A stretch of 64,000 nt of DNA. Origin: JACCTI01 sp038237435 (lineage in GTDB: Bacteria > Verrucomicrobiota > Verrucomicrobiia > Chthoniobacterales > UBA10450). The notes below the pieces were generated by a model. That model saw only the letters and a program-made list of their open reading frames with translations, was not told where the DNA came from and searched no databases. The first letter of the stretch is position 1. Each line of letters opens with the position of its first letter. Both the position numbers and the translations under genes were made by a program. Where the stretch lies: assembly GCA_038237435.1 (NCBI GenBank), contig JBBRYT010000005.1:124001-188000 (forward strand), given 5' to 3'. Of this stretch, positions 16,822 to 25,434 are shown one piece after another.

Positions 16822-18016
16822 TCTCGCTGAACGATTGGCTCCGCACTTCTAAGAGAGTCGCGAGGGCCAGGAGCATCCACGCTTGCGCCCATCTCATATA
16901 GCTAGTTTTCAATACGCCAAGCCGACGTCTTTGGTAGTAGAAAAAGCCTCGCTTATCCCAAAGATTTTCCGTTGTCCAGCGATACACCTGGGACGCCTGG
17001 TCTAAACTGCTCGGGTCCTCCCCCGCAAACCGGCACAAGGTTATCAGGCTCTCCGCCACACAGTGAATATCGATCGGATAAGTGCGATTGTGGAAATACT
17101 TCGGCGCCCCGTCGCCTCTGAAAAAATGTTTTCGATAAAACTGAAAGCCTAGGTCGATCGTGCGATCGAACTCGTCAGTATCGCTCAGGCGCTTTATGTC
17201 GAGTAAGGAACGGAGGTTGTATCCGGTATGGAAGTTGTCGATCCACCGCTGACTTGGAAGCTCCCCATAGAACCATGAGCCGTCTGCTTGCTGTCGACTC
17301 GCGGAGAACCGCGCAGCAGCCATAGCAGCCTGGAACAATTCGACATCCCCAGTCTTCTCGTGGATACGCAAAAGTAGCGCTGCTGCCAGGAGGTTCGCGT
17401 TGTGAACGATCGATTTAGTGGATGGCTGAGGATAACTGAAAGAAGCTGTCGAATCGTCGGTCCAGAAAAGCTCTCGGAGAAGGTAGTAGCCAGCGCTGGT
17501 TGCAATCTCAAGGTGTTCGCGCTGCCCTGCTTCTTCGTAGGAGTCGAGAAAAGCGTTCGCAACGAAGGTTGTGCATACAAGGTTCGCTTCGTTACGCGGA
17601 GCAAACGCCTGCCGGCTCTGCCAGGCAAAGCTATAACCCCATGTCCAATAGCGGTGATCTTGCGATCTAAGTTCGCACAAACGATCACTGAGGTAGAGTA
17701 TTTCGGAATCAAGCTGATGGCCCAAACGGCGCAGCTTGAGCAGCGCCATAAGAAATAGCGCTAGGGCTTTCGGATTCTGAGTGTGCGGTATGTTAAGGAG
17801 GCTCCGAAAATCAGTTGGGCTTCGCTTTAGTAACTGCGTGAAAAGAAACCGCGGCAGCGGGCGACGAGAAAATGGCATCGCTGCAAAGACCTTGCTATTC
17901 AATGCATCATAGGGGTCATGTCCCGCCCAGTCATGCGCACGGCAATACGTGAGTAATTGCGACGTTACTTCTTCAGGCCGGGAAGCCGGAGAATCGGTTC
18001 TGTAAGAATTGGACAT
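16796..18016 (-). CDS. Alpha/alpha-toroid polysaccharide biosynthesis protein (VpsJ-like)
   Basis: A 406-residue soluble protein rich in paired helices with repeated aromatic motifs (YWTWGYSFAWQSR, NFHTGYNLRSLLDI, WAQAWMLLALATLLE). This suggests an alpha/alpha-barrel of the kind seen in glycoside hydrolases, lyases and epimerases. The opening block HDWAGHDPYDALNSKVF is typical of a conserved family found in exopolysaccharide clusters, sometimes named VpsJ and often misnamed delta-aminolevulinate dehydratase. It may act on the nascent glycan, but no catalytic assignment is possible from sequence alone. Confidence 0.55.
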   Translation of the reverse strand: MSNSYRTDSPASRPEEVTSQLLTYCRAHDWAGHDPYDALNSKVFAAMPFSRRPLPRFLFTQLLKRSPTDFRSLLNIPHTQNPKALALFLMALLKLRRLGHQLDSEILYLSDRLCELRSQDHRYWTWGYSFAWQSRQAFAPRNEANLVCTTFVANAFLDSYEEAGQREHLEIATSAGYYLLRELFWTDDSTASFSYPQPSTKSIVHNANLLAAALLLRIHEKTGDVELFQAAMAAARFSASRQQADGSWFYGELPSQRWIDNFHTGYNLRSLLDIKRLSDTDEFDRTIDLGFQFYRKHFFRGDGAPKYFHNRTYPIDIHCVAESLITLCRFAGEDPSSLDQASQVYRWTTENLWDKRGFFYYQRRRLGVLKTSYMRWAQAWMLLALATLLEVRSQSFSENASSVNHA

Positions 18017-18040
18017 GTTCGCGATCTCGGATCCACCGAT

Positions 18041-19153
18041 TCAAATCGCGGTCGCTAACGCTATTTCGTGTAGAATGCGCTCGGCCGTTTTGCCGTCCCA
18101 GAGAGGCGGGACCGACCCGATCCGTTCTGGTGCCGCTAATGCCTCGTCTAGCGCGGTGGGCAATTGGTCAAGTGAAATGAGTCGGTTGCTGCCGATAGTG
18201 AGCGTTACCGGCCTTTCAGTGTTAGGTCGCAAGGTCAGACATGGGGTTCGAAAAAACGTGGTCTCCTCCTGTAGTCCTCCCGAGTCAGTAAGAACAAAGC
18301 GAGCACGCTCACTTAGACATAGCGAATCACGATAGCTTATCGGATCAAGAATCTTTAGGTTAGAAGATACATCGTCGGCAATTCCGAACTCTCGTGACAT
18401 CTTCCTCGTTCGCGGGTGGATGGGAAAGATAACGGGTAACTTACTTGCAAGCCTAACGAGTTGTTGAAAGATTTGGCGCAGACTTTCTGGGTTATCAACG
18501 TTCGAAGGGCGGTGCAGCGTCACGTAAACAAAGTTCCCCGCCTTCAGTCCGTTATTTTCGAGTATCGGGTTCTGTCGCGCCATCTCGAGGTTACTGACAA
18601 GGGCATCAATCATTATATTGCCCACGAAACGGATCTTTTGAGCAGGGATACCTTCTCGCACGAGGTTATCGTTCGCATCTTCCGACGGTGTTAATAGCAA
18701 GTCTGCCAGAGCGTCTGTGACTAACCTGTTTGTTTCTTCCGGCATGGTGCGATCGAAACTACGAAGGCCTGCTTCTACATGGGCCACTTTTATTCCTCTT
18801 TTGGCGCAGACGAGGGTGCATGCCATGGTCGAATTGACGTCGCCGACGACAACGACCCAGTCCGGTCTTTCTTCCTCACAAACTGGGTCAAACCGCATCA
18901 TCACTTTCGCGGTCTGCTCCGCGTGGGAGCCAGAACCCACATCCAGGTTCAAGTCTGGGGAAGGTATGCCAAGTTCGGCGAAAAAGATGGCCGACATCTT
19001 CGCGTCATAATGTTGGCCTGTGTGAACCAAACGGCATTCGTATACATCTCGCCCGGCGTTCGCATTAATCTCCCTGGCCGCGCGAAGCAAGGGCGCAATC
19101 TTTACGAAGTTAGGTCGCGCACCGGCGACAACCAGGAGCTTAAGTGTCCGCAA
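18041..19153 (-). CDS. wecB: Non-hydrolysing UDP-N-acetylglucosamine 2-epimerase family (WecB/WbpI-like)
   Basis: A 370-residue GT-B-fold epimerase. Landmarks are VVAGARPNFVKIAPL at the N-terminus, GDVNSTMACTL near residue 100, KVAHVEAGLRSFDRTMPEETNR near residue 120, PIHPRTRKM near residue 240 and LTDSGGLQEE near residue 287. All match WecB-type enzymes. It would interconvert a UDP-GlcNAc derivative and the corresponding manno sugar. With the hexapeptide acetyltransferase, DegT aminotransferase and Gfo/Idh oxidoreductase of the same operon it could instead be the WbpI-type epimerase of a 2,3-diacetamido sugar pathway. Confidence 0.85.
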   Translation of the reverse strand: MRTLKLLVVAGARPNFVKIAPLLRAAREINANAGRDVYECRLVHTGQHYDAKMSAIFFAELGIPSPDLNLDVGSGSHAEQTAKVMMRFDPVCEEERPDWVVVVGDVNSTMACTLVCAKRGIKVAHVEAGLRSFDRTMPEETNRLVTDALADLLLTPSEDANDNLVREGIPAQKIRFVGNIMIDALVSNLEMARQNPILENNGLKAGNFVYVTLHRPSNVDNPESLRQIFQQLVRLASKLPVIFPIHPRTRKMSREFGIADDVSSNLKILDPISYRDSLCLSERARFVLTDSGGLQEETTFFRTPCLTLRPNTERPVTLTIGSNRLISLDQLPTALDEALAAPERIGSVPPLWDGKTAERILHEIALATAI

Positions 19154-19192
19154 GTTAGATGTGGCTCCCAGCCAGGTGCTCCGAGCGAAGGA

Positions 19193-21241
19193 TCAAGCAG
19201 CCAACCGCGGACGATGCAGCGTCTCAGCGATTTCCTGAACCATGTCGACGATGTTATAGAGAGTCTGCTTGGAGGTAACTTCATTCAGGGAGCGACGCTC
19301 CCTCCGCACGAGGGGAATCTTGGCATCAACATTTTCCAGGGAATCGATCAGAACCAACCGACCGATCTTACTTAGATACTGATCTACCGCTCCTATCTTC
19401 CCTCTAAAAATGCTATAGACCGGAACTCCTAGCGCGGCAGCTTCGCGATTCATTGTACCTCCCCCGCTCACAACAAGATCGGAATGCCACATCAGATTCA
19501 TCCCATCCAGCGCTTCGTTCGGAATGATGGTACTATTGTTCGCGAACCAAGCAGGCCAGCGCCGACGGATTAGTGCGCCCTGTTTTGGATTTCGTGGCAA
19601 GAGAACAACCTTAATCTGCGGCACACGACAAGCCCGATTCATGAACCTCTCGAACAGAGCTTCGCTTTCCGGATTGTGGTAATGAGCTTCAGTCGCGGGA
19701 GGACGGACAGTCACGATTAGTTCAGACCCAGTTAGACCCAGTTCCTGCAGAAATTTATCCTCTGGTTTAAATTTCCAGGCATAAACGTCTTCCTTAATTC
19801 CCGGATACTTACCCAGGATACCATTACAATAAGGAAGCGATTCATCGGGGATTACCGCTGGCGCTATGAGCCAGGAAGCCCGCATCATCGGAGGGAATTG
19901 GCAATACTCGTAATCCTCCATGAGGACTGTGGGAATACGCAGCCAGTTGCCCAGAAGAAGTTGGGATCGCGCTCCATGCGAGATAGCGAGCGCGGGTTTC
20001 TCTCTCATAACTATAGGCGCTAGCTGGAGAGAACGGTAGACCAATCCCGCGCCCTTCAGCAGTCGATTCTTGCCGTAATGCCGACCCACTTTCAGATAAG
20101 GAAATCGTTTCTTGTCGGCCAGGTCGCAGACCTGAAAAGCATCTCTGGCTGTTACCAGTAGAGGATATCCTCGGGCGCTAAGCTCTTCTGCGATTGGCTC
20201 GAATAAGGGGACGTGAGGAGTGTTATCCAGATCGATCCAGATTTTGGGTAAGGTACGACTTGATCGCGCCTTAACCCGTTTTTTCTTTTCCGTATCTGCT
20301 GTTTGATTTGCATTGGCTCGCACGAAGCTCGCAACTTCGCGAGGTAGCGCGTGCCAGTATTCTGACTCATACTTAGAACGAACGTAATCGAGAAACTCCT
20401 TATAGAATGCTGCCGGGTATTCCCATGAACTGGAGGGCTTCCCGCCTAAAGCCATGTAATCGGGATGAGTATTGAGGAGCATCATTCCTCCTCGTTCTGC
20501 TATCCAGTCTACCTTCCGCTTCCAGATATCGATTGAGCGTTCTCGTAAGAGGAGAAAGAGTGTCGAATCCTGAGGCAAAGTATAAGGAAGTTCGGAATAT
20601 CCCTTTTCGCGAGTGCCTGCGCCGTTTGAAGTAAGTGGACGTTTTATCCAGAAGGGAAAAATTGTATGCCTGCCCTCAGGCTGAGGTTCGAACGGGTCGG
20701 TGTCGAAAGTCGACAAGTCGTATTCGATGTTCAGCTCATGCAACCAATTTAAGTTATGTAACATGAAGCCGGAGCGAAAACCGACCGCTTTCCATTTGTC
20801 GATGTAATGATTTATTCGGGTGGCCTTCCCCAAAAAATCACGATAAGATTGAAAGAGTCGTCCATCGTGCTTCAGATCGTGCACACCGACTTCGAAGCGA
20901 TCCTGGGCAAGCTCCTCCCGCAGCGCATCAGGCACCAAATACTTCCCTTCGGGGACAAAATTAAAAGAAGATCGAAACCCGAAGTCTCTTTCCACCTGCA
21001 TCAGGTTTTGACATCTCGCCAAACCCACCTGCCCTTCCACGTCGTGGGTGAGCACGAGCGCAAACTTCTTGCCGCCTGGCCACCCGGACCAATCATCTGG
21101 AACTTGTTCTGATCCGGGCATGATCGGCCAGGTGTTTTCGACTCGATAGCGAACACGCTGGGCGAAATGACGTCGAACCGCAGTACGAACTGTCTGCGGC
21201 ATGAACGGCTTTACTCGATAGTAAATCTTATTCCGTAGCAT
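19193..21241 (-). CDS. Fusion of polysaccharide deacetylase-like domain and DUF354 glycosyltransferase-like domain
   Basis: A 682-residue two-domain protein. Residues about 50-310 form a NodB-like deacetylase (KFALVLTHDVEG with the metal-ligand Asp; RFEVGVHDLKHDGRLF with the paired His; NTHPDYM near residue 250). After a basic linker (KKKRVKARSS), residues about 330-670 form a DUF354-type GT-B domain (KIWIDLDNTPHVPLFEPIAEEL; AISHGARSQLLLGN; VSGGGTMNREAAALGVP). The two families are usually separate proteins. The fusion suggests deacetylation coupled to handling or transfer of the same sugar. It lies between a WecB-like epimerase and an acetyltransferase. Confidence 0.8.
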   Translation of the reverse strand: MLRNKIYYRVKPFMPQTVRTAVRRHFAQRVRYRVENTWPIMPGSEQVPDDWSGWPGGKKFALVLTHDVEGQVGLARCQNLMQVERDFGFRSSFNFVPEGKYLVPDALREELAQDRFEVGVHDLKHDGRLFQSYRDFLGKATRINHYIDKWKAVGFRSGFMLHNLNWLHELNIEYDLSTFDTDPFEPQPEGRHTIFPFWIKRPLTSNGAGTREKGYSELPYTLPQDSTLFLLLRERSIDIWKRKVDWIAERGGMMLLNTHPDYMALGGKPSSSWEYPAAFYKEFLDYVRSKYESEYWHALPREVASFVRANANQTADTEKKKRVKARSSRTLPKIWIDLDNTPHVPLFEPIAEELSARGYPLLVTARDAFQVCDLADKKRFPYLKVGRHYGKNRLLKGAGLVYRSLQLAPIVMREKPALAISHGARSQLLLGNWLRIPTVLMEDYEYCQFPPMMRASWLIAPAVIPDESLPYCNGILGKYPGIKEDVYAWKFKPEDKFLQELGLTGSELIVTVRPPATEAHYHNPESEALFERFMNRACRVPQIKVVLLPRNPKQGALIRRRWPAWFANNSTIIPNEALDGMNLMWHSDLVVSGGGTMNREAAALGVPVYSIFRGKIGAVDQYLSKIGRLVLIDSLENVDAKIPLVRRERRSLNEVTSKQTLYNIVDMVQEIAETLHRPRLAA

Positions 21242-21306
21242 ATCGAGTTTGGTTGACCGGGAGCTTGATGGCCGCAGCCATTAATACTAGACCGACTGAC
21301 CTAATG

Positions 21307-21885
21307 CTAGGCTTCGTTGGCACATTTCCGAAGAAGCCGAGCCGGATTGCCGGCGACTATCACGCCCGGTGGCACGTCTGTCGTGACCAGGCTGCCGGCG
21401 CCAACGATTGCATTTTCCCCAATCGTAATCCCCCCAAGCAAAGTCGCCCCAGACCCAATAGCCGCGCCGTGTTTAACCGTGGTACGCTGGCAATTCCAGT
21501 CGGAGTCAGTTTTCAAAGAGCCGTCTCGTGTTGTCGCTCGTGGGTACCGGTCATTGATGAAGATAACCCCGTGACCAAGAAAAACGTCTGACTCTATGGT
21601 CACGCCTTCGCAAATGAAGGTATGACTCGATATCTTGCAGCGCGCGCCGATCTTCGCTCCTTTTTGAATTTCTACGAAGGTCCCTATTCTCGTTTGGTCG
21701 CCGATCTCGCACCCATATAAATTCACGAACGCGCGTATTTGAACGTCACGACCTAGCTTAACATCGTCCGCGATCAGTGCTCCGGCGCTCACGGACGCGA
21801 AGTGCGATTTAGGTAAGCTGCCGCCCTTGGTTGAGCGTTTCCCGCCTCTGGAGGACTTGATCCCGTTTATCGCTGTGCTGTTCAC
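21307..21885 (-). CDS. Left-handed beta-helix sugar N-acetyltransferase (WbpD/WlbB-like)
   Basis: A 192-residue hexapeptide-repeat protein with the isoleucine-rich rungs of a left-handed beta-helix from about residue 35. ISSHTFICEGVTIESDVFLGHG and FINDRYPRA near residue 105 are characteristic of WbpD/WlbB, which acetylate UDP-2-acetamido-3-amino-2,3-dideoxy-glucuronate. Family members start close to the first rung, so the basic N-terminal 28 residues may be an over-extension. The 173 nt upstream (21886-22058) hold no convincing gene or promoter. Confidence 0.78.
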   Translation of the reverse strand: MNSTAINGIKSSRGGKRSTKGGSLPKSHFASVSAGALIADDVKLGRDVQIRAFVNLYGCEIGDQTRIGTFVEIQKGAKIGARCKISSHTFICEGVTIESDVFLGHGVIFINDRYPRATTRDGSLKTDSDWNCQRTTVKHGAAIGSGATLLGGITIGENAIVGAGSLVTTDVPPGVIVAGNPARLLRKCANEA

Positions 21886-22058
21886 TGCAAGAATAGGTCT
21901 GGGGGTAGCAAACGCTCCGTATTCAGGAGGGCAATTGGCAGGTTAGATCGTCACGTTTCGACAGTTTGAAGATGTTTGCGTAACGCAGAAAGAATCATTC
22001 AGTTTCCCGCAAATTGAATGCCTCACGGGACGCGGCATGAATGAGGTTCGTGCGCGGA

Positions 22059-24242
22059 TCACGAATCGCCATTAAGCCATTTCGGCACGTAGGTCCGCGC
22101 TTTGTTGAATACTACGGAGACGTTATCGCGTTGCAAAGTGAGAGCTTCGAAACCGCGACTTACCGCGTCGCGGCCATTTTTCTCCGCCTCCACCACAAGT
22201 AATACCTTATCCATGAAACCAGCCATTCCGATGGTCGGACTGGTCTGGCCCAAGGGCGGCATGTCGAAAATGATGTAATCAAAATCGCTCGCCTTCAGGT
22301 TTGGCATCATGTCGAAGAATTTCTTTAAACCCAACTGCGCAGGGCCATCGTTGGGTTGCGCCACGCGGGCCAGATAAAGATTTTCTGCCGCTGCTTCATT
22401 TTCGTGGCCATTGGTTTGCAGAGCGCCGTTCAAAGACAGAGCCGGCCGGCCTTTGAAAAACGGATGCACGTCACGGGAGCCGAGATTTACATCAACCAAC
22501 AACACCTTCCCTTCCCCCATCTCTGAAAGCGCCGAGGCAAGTCCGGCTGCGAGAGTGGAGGTGCCATTCCCTTCTGAGAACCCGGTCACGCCGACCAGCT
22601 TGGGTTTATGCGTCATTCGGTTGAGTTCGAAATAAAGACCGAGGCGATCGCGAATCGCTACGGCGTAGGGTCGAATGAAATGGTCCGCTTCCCACGGAGC
22701 CAGCTGGCTGTTCGCGCCGTTTACGGCGTTTCCGTTTCCGTTTGCGGTGGCCGGTTTTTTCAAAAGCCGCCAACGCTTCTTGCGTCCCTTGTCGTTAAAC
22801 GGAATCGAAAGTAGCAAGGGCACACCAAGACGACGCTCCAATTCGAGAGATCGTTTCACGCCGGTGTGAATGATCAATTCGCTGAGCAACACAAGTAGAA
22901 TGGTCGCGCCAAGTCCGCCACCAGCCAGTCCGAGAACCATCTTGTCGCGTTTGCCATAGACTCTTTGCGGCGGAGTAGGACGCTGGACCGCGCTTATGTT
23001 TGGAATTTTGCTTGGGTCGAGTGTTTCATCGACGCGCGCCTTCTCCAGAGTGTTCTTGAAGTACCTGTAACTATTGACTTGCAGCTCCTGGGTACGTTCC
23101 AAATCCGCGATCTGCGAACCCATCTCCGAGAGTTCGTTCACGCGGCCGCGAACGTTGGTCAGGCGGTTCTTTAGAGCTTCGAGTTTCATTTCTAACCCGA
23201 CCATCCTTCCCCGCTCACCTGCGAGAGTCACTGGCACGCCTTCTTTCCCATCCCTGCTCGCGGCGAGCTCGGGGAATCTTTTTTCCATATCCGCTCGTTG
23301 AGTCTCGAGCTTCTTGATTTCGACCTGATTCATTTTAACAAACTGATTCTCCGGCGTGTACCTTGCGAGCAGCTCCAGCTCCGCTTGATGCAAACTGGCC
23401 AGCTTGCCCACGAGCGCCTGATATTTCTGACCTTCTCCGCTAGTCGCCAGACGAGGTTTATTCTTTTCCGCCTCGGCAGTTTCCTTTGCCGCCGCCTGCT
23501 CGGACTGCTCCATCAAGGCGACGCGCGCACGCTGTTCACTGATTTCCTCTTCGGTGTTATGAATTGCATCGTCGACGCGAATGAGATTTGCGCTTAAAGC
23601 CGCGTAACTGTCGGTGAGAGAAATGATTCCCGCTTTGGCCTTCAACGCGCGCAAGGCATCTTCGGTTTCTGTCAGTCGAGCTTTCACCTGGTCGGTCTGC
23701 TGTGTGACAAAGTCGAAGGCGCCAGCGGAACGGTGTACCTCGAGGTGCTTATTGAAGTAGCGATTGACCAGCTCGCTTAGCACTAGTGTGGCCAATTCGG
23801 GATCACTATTCGAATAGGCAACAAAAATAATATTACCGGATCCCAGTACTTTAAGGCCACCTGCAATGACGCCCGCAGCGTCCGTCTTCGCGCTTGCCTC
23901 TGCTCCGGGCAACAGTCGTTTCACTCCGATCGCATCCACCACATCCATCGCCAAATCCCAGCTGGTAAGGATTTCAATTTCGGAAGCCAGCATGTTCTCC
24001 GCTAATTTCGGCATTGAGCCAGCGGCTTCCGGATCGACCATGCTGCGATCGACGACGTAACGCACGAGCAGCTTTGCGCTCGATTGGTACACGGGAGTGT
24101 AAAGCGTGTAGACAGTGATCGCCGCGGAAATGCCGGCGAGTGCCCCGAGCAAAATCTTCCACTTGTGCTTGAAAAGCGCGTAGAAAACATCACCCAGGCT
24201 GAAGTTGGAAGGGTGTGATGTATCTGTTAGAAGTTCGGCCAT
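22059..24242 (-). CDS. Wzc/GumC-type chain-length protein with degenerate Walker A
   Basis: A 727-residue polysaccharide co-polymerase. The Wzz domain spans the first and second membrane segments (about residues 33-53 and 430-455) and encloses a long periplasmic coiled-coil. The cytoplasmic C-terminal domain resembles a BY-kinase. The P-loop reads GFSEGNGTST, so the nucleotide-binding Lys of G-x-G-K-S/T is Thr, although the Walker B-like IIFDMPPL is present. There is no C-terminal tyrosine cluster. It is likely to regulate chain length without being an active kinase. The second Wzc at 31430-33922 has an intact P-loop. Confidence 0.85.
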   Translation of the reverse strand: MAELLTDTSHPSNFSLGDVFYALFKHKWKILLGALAGISAAITVYTLYTPVYQSSAKLLVRYVVDRSMVDPEAAGSMPKLAENMLASEIEILTSWDLAMDVVDAIGVKRLLPGAEASAKTDAAGVIAGGLKVLGSGNIIFVAYSNSDPELATLVLSELVNRYFNKHLEVHRSAGAFDFVTQQTDQVKARLTETEDALRALKAKAGIISLTDSYAALSANLIRVDDAIHNTEEEISEQRARVALMEQSEQAAAKETAEAEKNKPRLATSGEGQKYQALVGKLASLHQAELELLARYTPENQFVKMNQVEIKKLETQRADMEKRFPELAASRDGKEGVPVTLAGERGRMVGLEMKLEALKNRLTNVRGRVNELSEMGSQIADLERTQELQVNSYRYFKNTLEKARVDETLDPSKIPNISAVQRPTPPQRVYGKRDKMVLGLAGGGLGATILLVLLSELIIHTGVKRSLELERRLGVPLLLSIPFNDKGRKKRWRLLKKPATANGNGNAVNGANSQLAPWEADHFIRPYAVAIRDRLGLYFELNRMTHKPKLVGVTGFSEGNGTSTLAAGLASALSEMGEGKVLLVDVNLGSRDVHPFFKGRPALSLNGALQTNGHENEAAAENLYLARVAQPNDGPAQLGLKKFFDMMPNLKASDFDYIIFDMPPLGQTSPTIGMAGFMDKVLLVVEAEKNGRDAVSRGFEALTLQRDNVSVVFNKARTYVPKWLNGDS

Positions 24243-24267
24243 CTTATATTAGTTAAACCTTTCGTGC

Positions 24268-25434
24268 CTAATGCAGATGGGGGTAGAGCATTGTGCCTGC
24301 AAGCTGGTTCACGGTCAACGGAAGCCTGCGGAAGACAGCTCCCGGAAGGGATCTCGGAAAAGTGGGCGACTCGGCCATCCAGGAGGAAGTCGAGATGTTA
24401 AAACGAAAATAGCGCAACATTTCTTCTTCGGCCCCTAACGAAAGCTTAAAACGACGCAAGCCTTCCTGACCCACGTCGGTTCGGCCGAGGTGAAGTGTCG
24501 TTAGGCCCAGGTCTGCGCAATGTTTGATTCCTTCCCACATCAGGCGGTTGTTCGAACGATGGGCCTGGTAGCGTTCGTCGGACGCGCCAAACTTAAAGAG
24601 AGCGCGCTTGCCAAAATGAAAAAAGACGGCCGCCGCGATCGGGCGCGCCTCAAGAGAGACTAGGACAATAAAGCCAAGGCCGCGTTGGACGATGTGCCTG
24701 TCAATGTTTTGAAAAAAGGCACGCGGCTGCGGCGGAATTCCATGACGCCGGCGCGTCCGGACGTGCAGTTGAAAGAATTGCTCGATCGCGTTTTCGTCCC
24801 GAGAAATTTTGGCGGAGAGACTGCTGCGTTCCGCCTTGCGGATGGCGCGGCGAGCGGCGCTATCGAAATTTTCCAGCAGCTCGGAGGCGGGCTTTTGCAA
24901 ATCGAGTTTATGCGCGTAAAAAGTCTTATTAGGTACGAGCGCGGACGAAGCATTCGGAGTAGAACGCAATTCGAAATATTTCCAATTTCGTTCGCGTGAC
25001 AGAGTGGCGAGCCGCTCGGCCAGTGCCGGATCAGACGAAGAATCACCGAAGAACAATGGTGCACAAAAATCACTAAAAGGGAGCGATACGCCGCGCCGAC
25101 CGGTGAACGGGCTGGCGACTTCCATCAACGGCAAAAGGACGTTTTGTTGGCCGGCCGAGCTGAATCGAAAATAAAGCGGCATGTGACCATAGGTATCGCA
25201 AAGAACCTTCGCCCAAGCGCTGGTGTGAAAAATCGTAGCCTCGGGATGTTGCGCGATAGAGGCGTCCCATGATCTGTCGATGCGCGGATCGATAATGGTG
25301 TGTTCGAGCACGAAAGGAATGTGGTTGCGCGGGATTCTCTTCGGTAATGCCGCGTCGTCCACATATTCGCAAATTGGCACCGCTGTTTTCAAGCCACGCA
25401 CTCCGCAAAGGTTGCGGCCTGTAACCGCTCGCAT
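24268..25434 (-). CDS. FemAB-related GNAT-fold transferase (exopolysaccharide-associated)
   Basis: A protein of up to 388 residues of the FemAB/Acetyltransf_6 group. It has IFHTSAWAKVLCDTYGH near residue 69, SAARRAIRKAERSSLSAKI near residue 192, LFKFGASDERYQAHRSNNRLMWEGIKH near residue 285 and GLRRFKLSLGAEEE near residue 330, which equals the conserved 'FK..lG' strand. Relatives are common in exosortase/EPS clusters and their acceptors are unknown. The ATG at 25434 overlaps the upstream aminotransferase by 46 nt. A TTG at 25392 that overlaps that gene's TGA stop is an attractive alternative start. Confidence 0.78.
   Translation of the reverse strand: MRAVTGRNLCGVRGLKTAVPICEYVDDAALPKRIPRNHIPFVLEHTIIDPRIDRSWDASIAQHPEATIFHTSAWAKVLCDTYGHMPLYFRFSSAGQQNVLLPLMEVASPFTGRRGVSLPFSDFCAPLFFGDSSSDPALAERLATLSRERNWKYFELRSTPNASSALVPNKTFYAHKLDLQKPASELLENFDSAARRAIRKAERSSLSAKISRDENAIEQFFQLHVRTRRRHGIPPQPRAFFQNIDRHIVQRGLGFIVLVSLEARPIAAAVFFHFGKRALFKFGASDERYQAHRSNNRLMWEGIKHCADLGLTTLHLGRTDVGQEGLRRFKLSLGAEEEMLRYFRFNISTSSWMAESPTFPRSLPGAVFRRLPLTVNQLAGTMLYPHLH

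Noticed and set aside
21886..22058. Short palindromes in the spacer upstream of the WbpD-like gene
   Set aside because: They are short, not followed by T-runs and not repeated elsewhere in the window.
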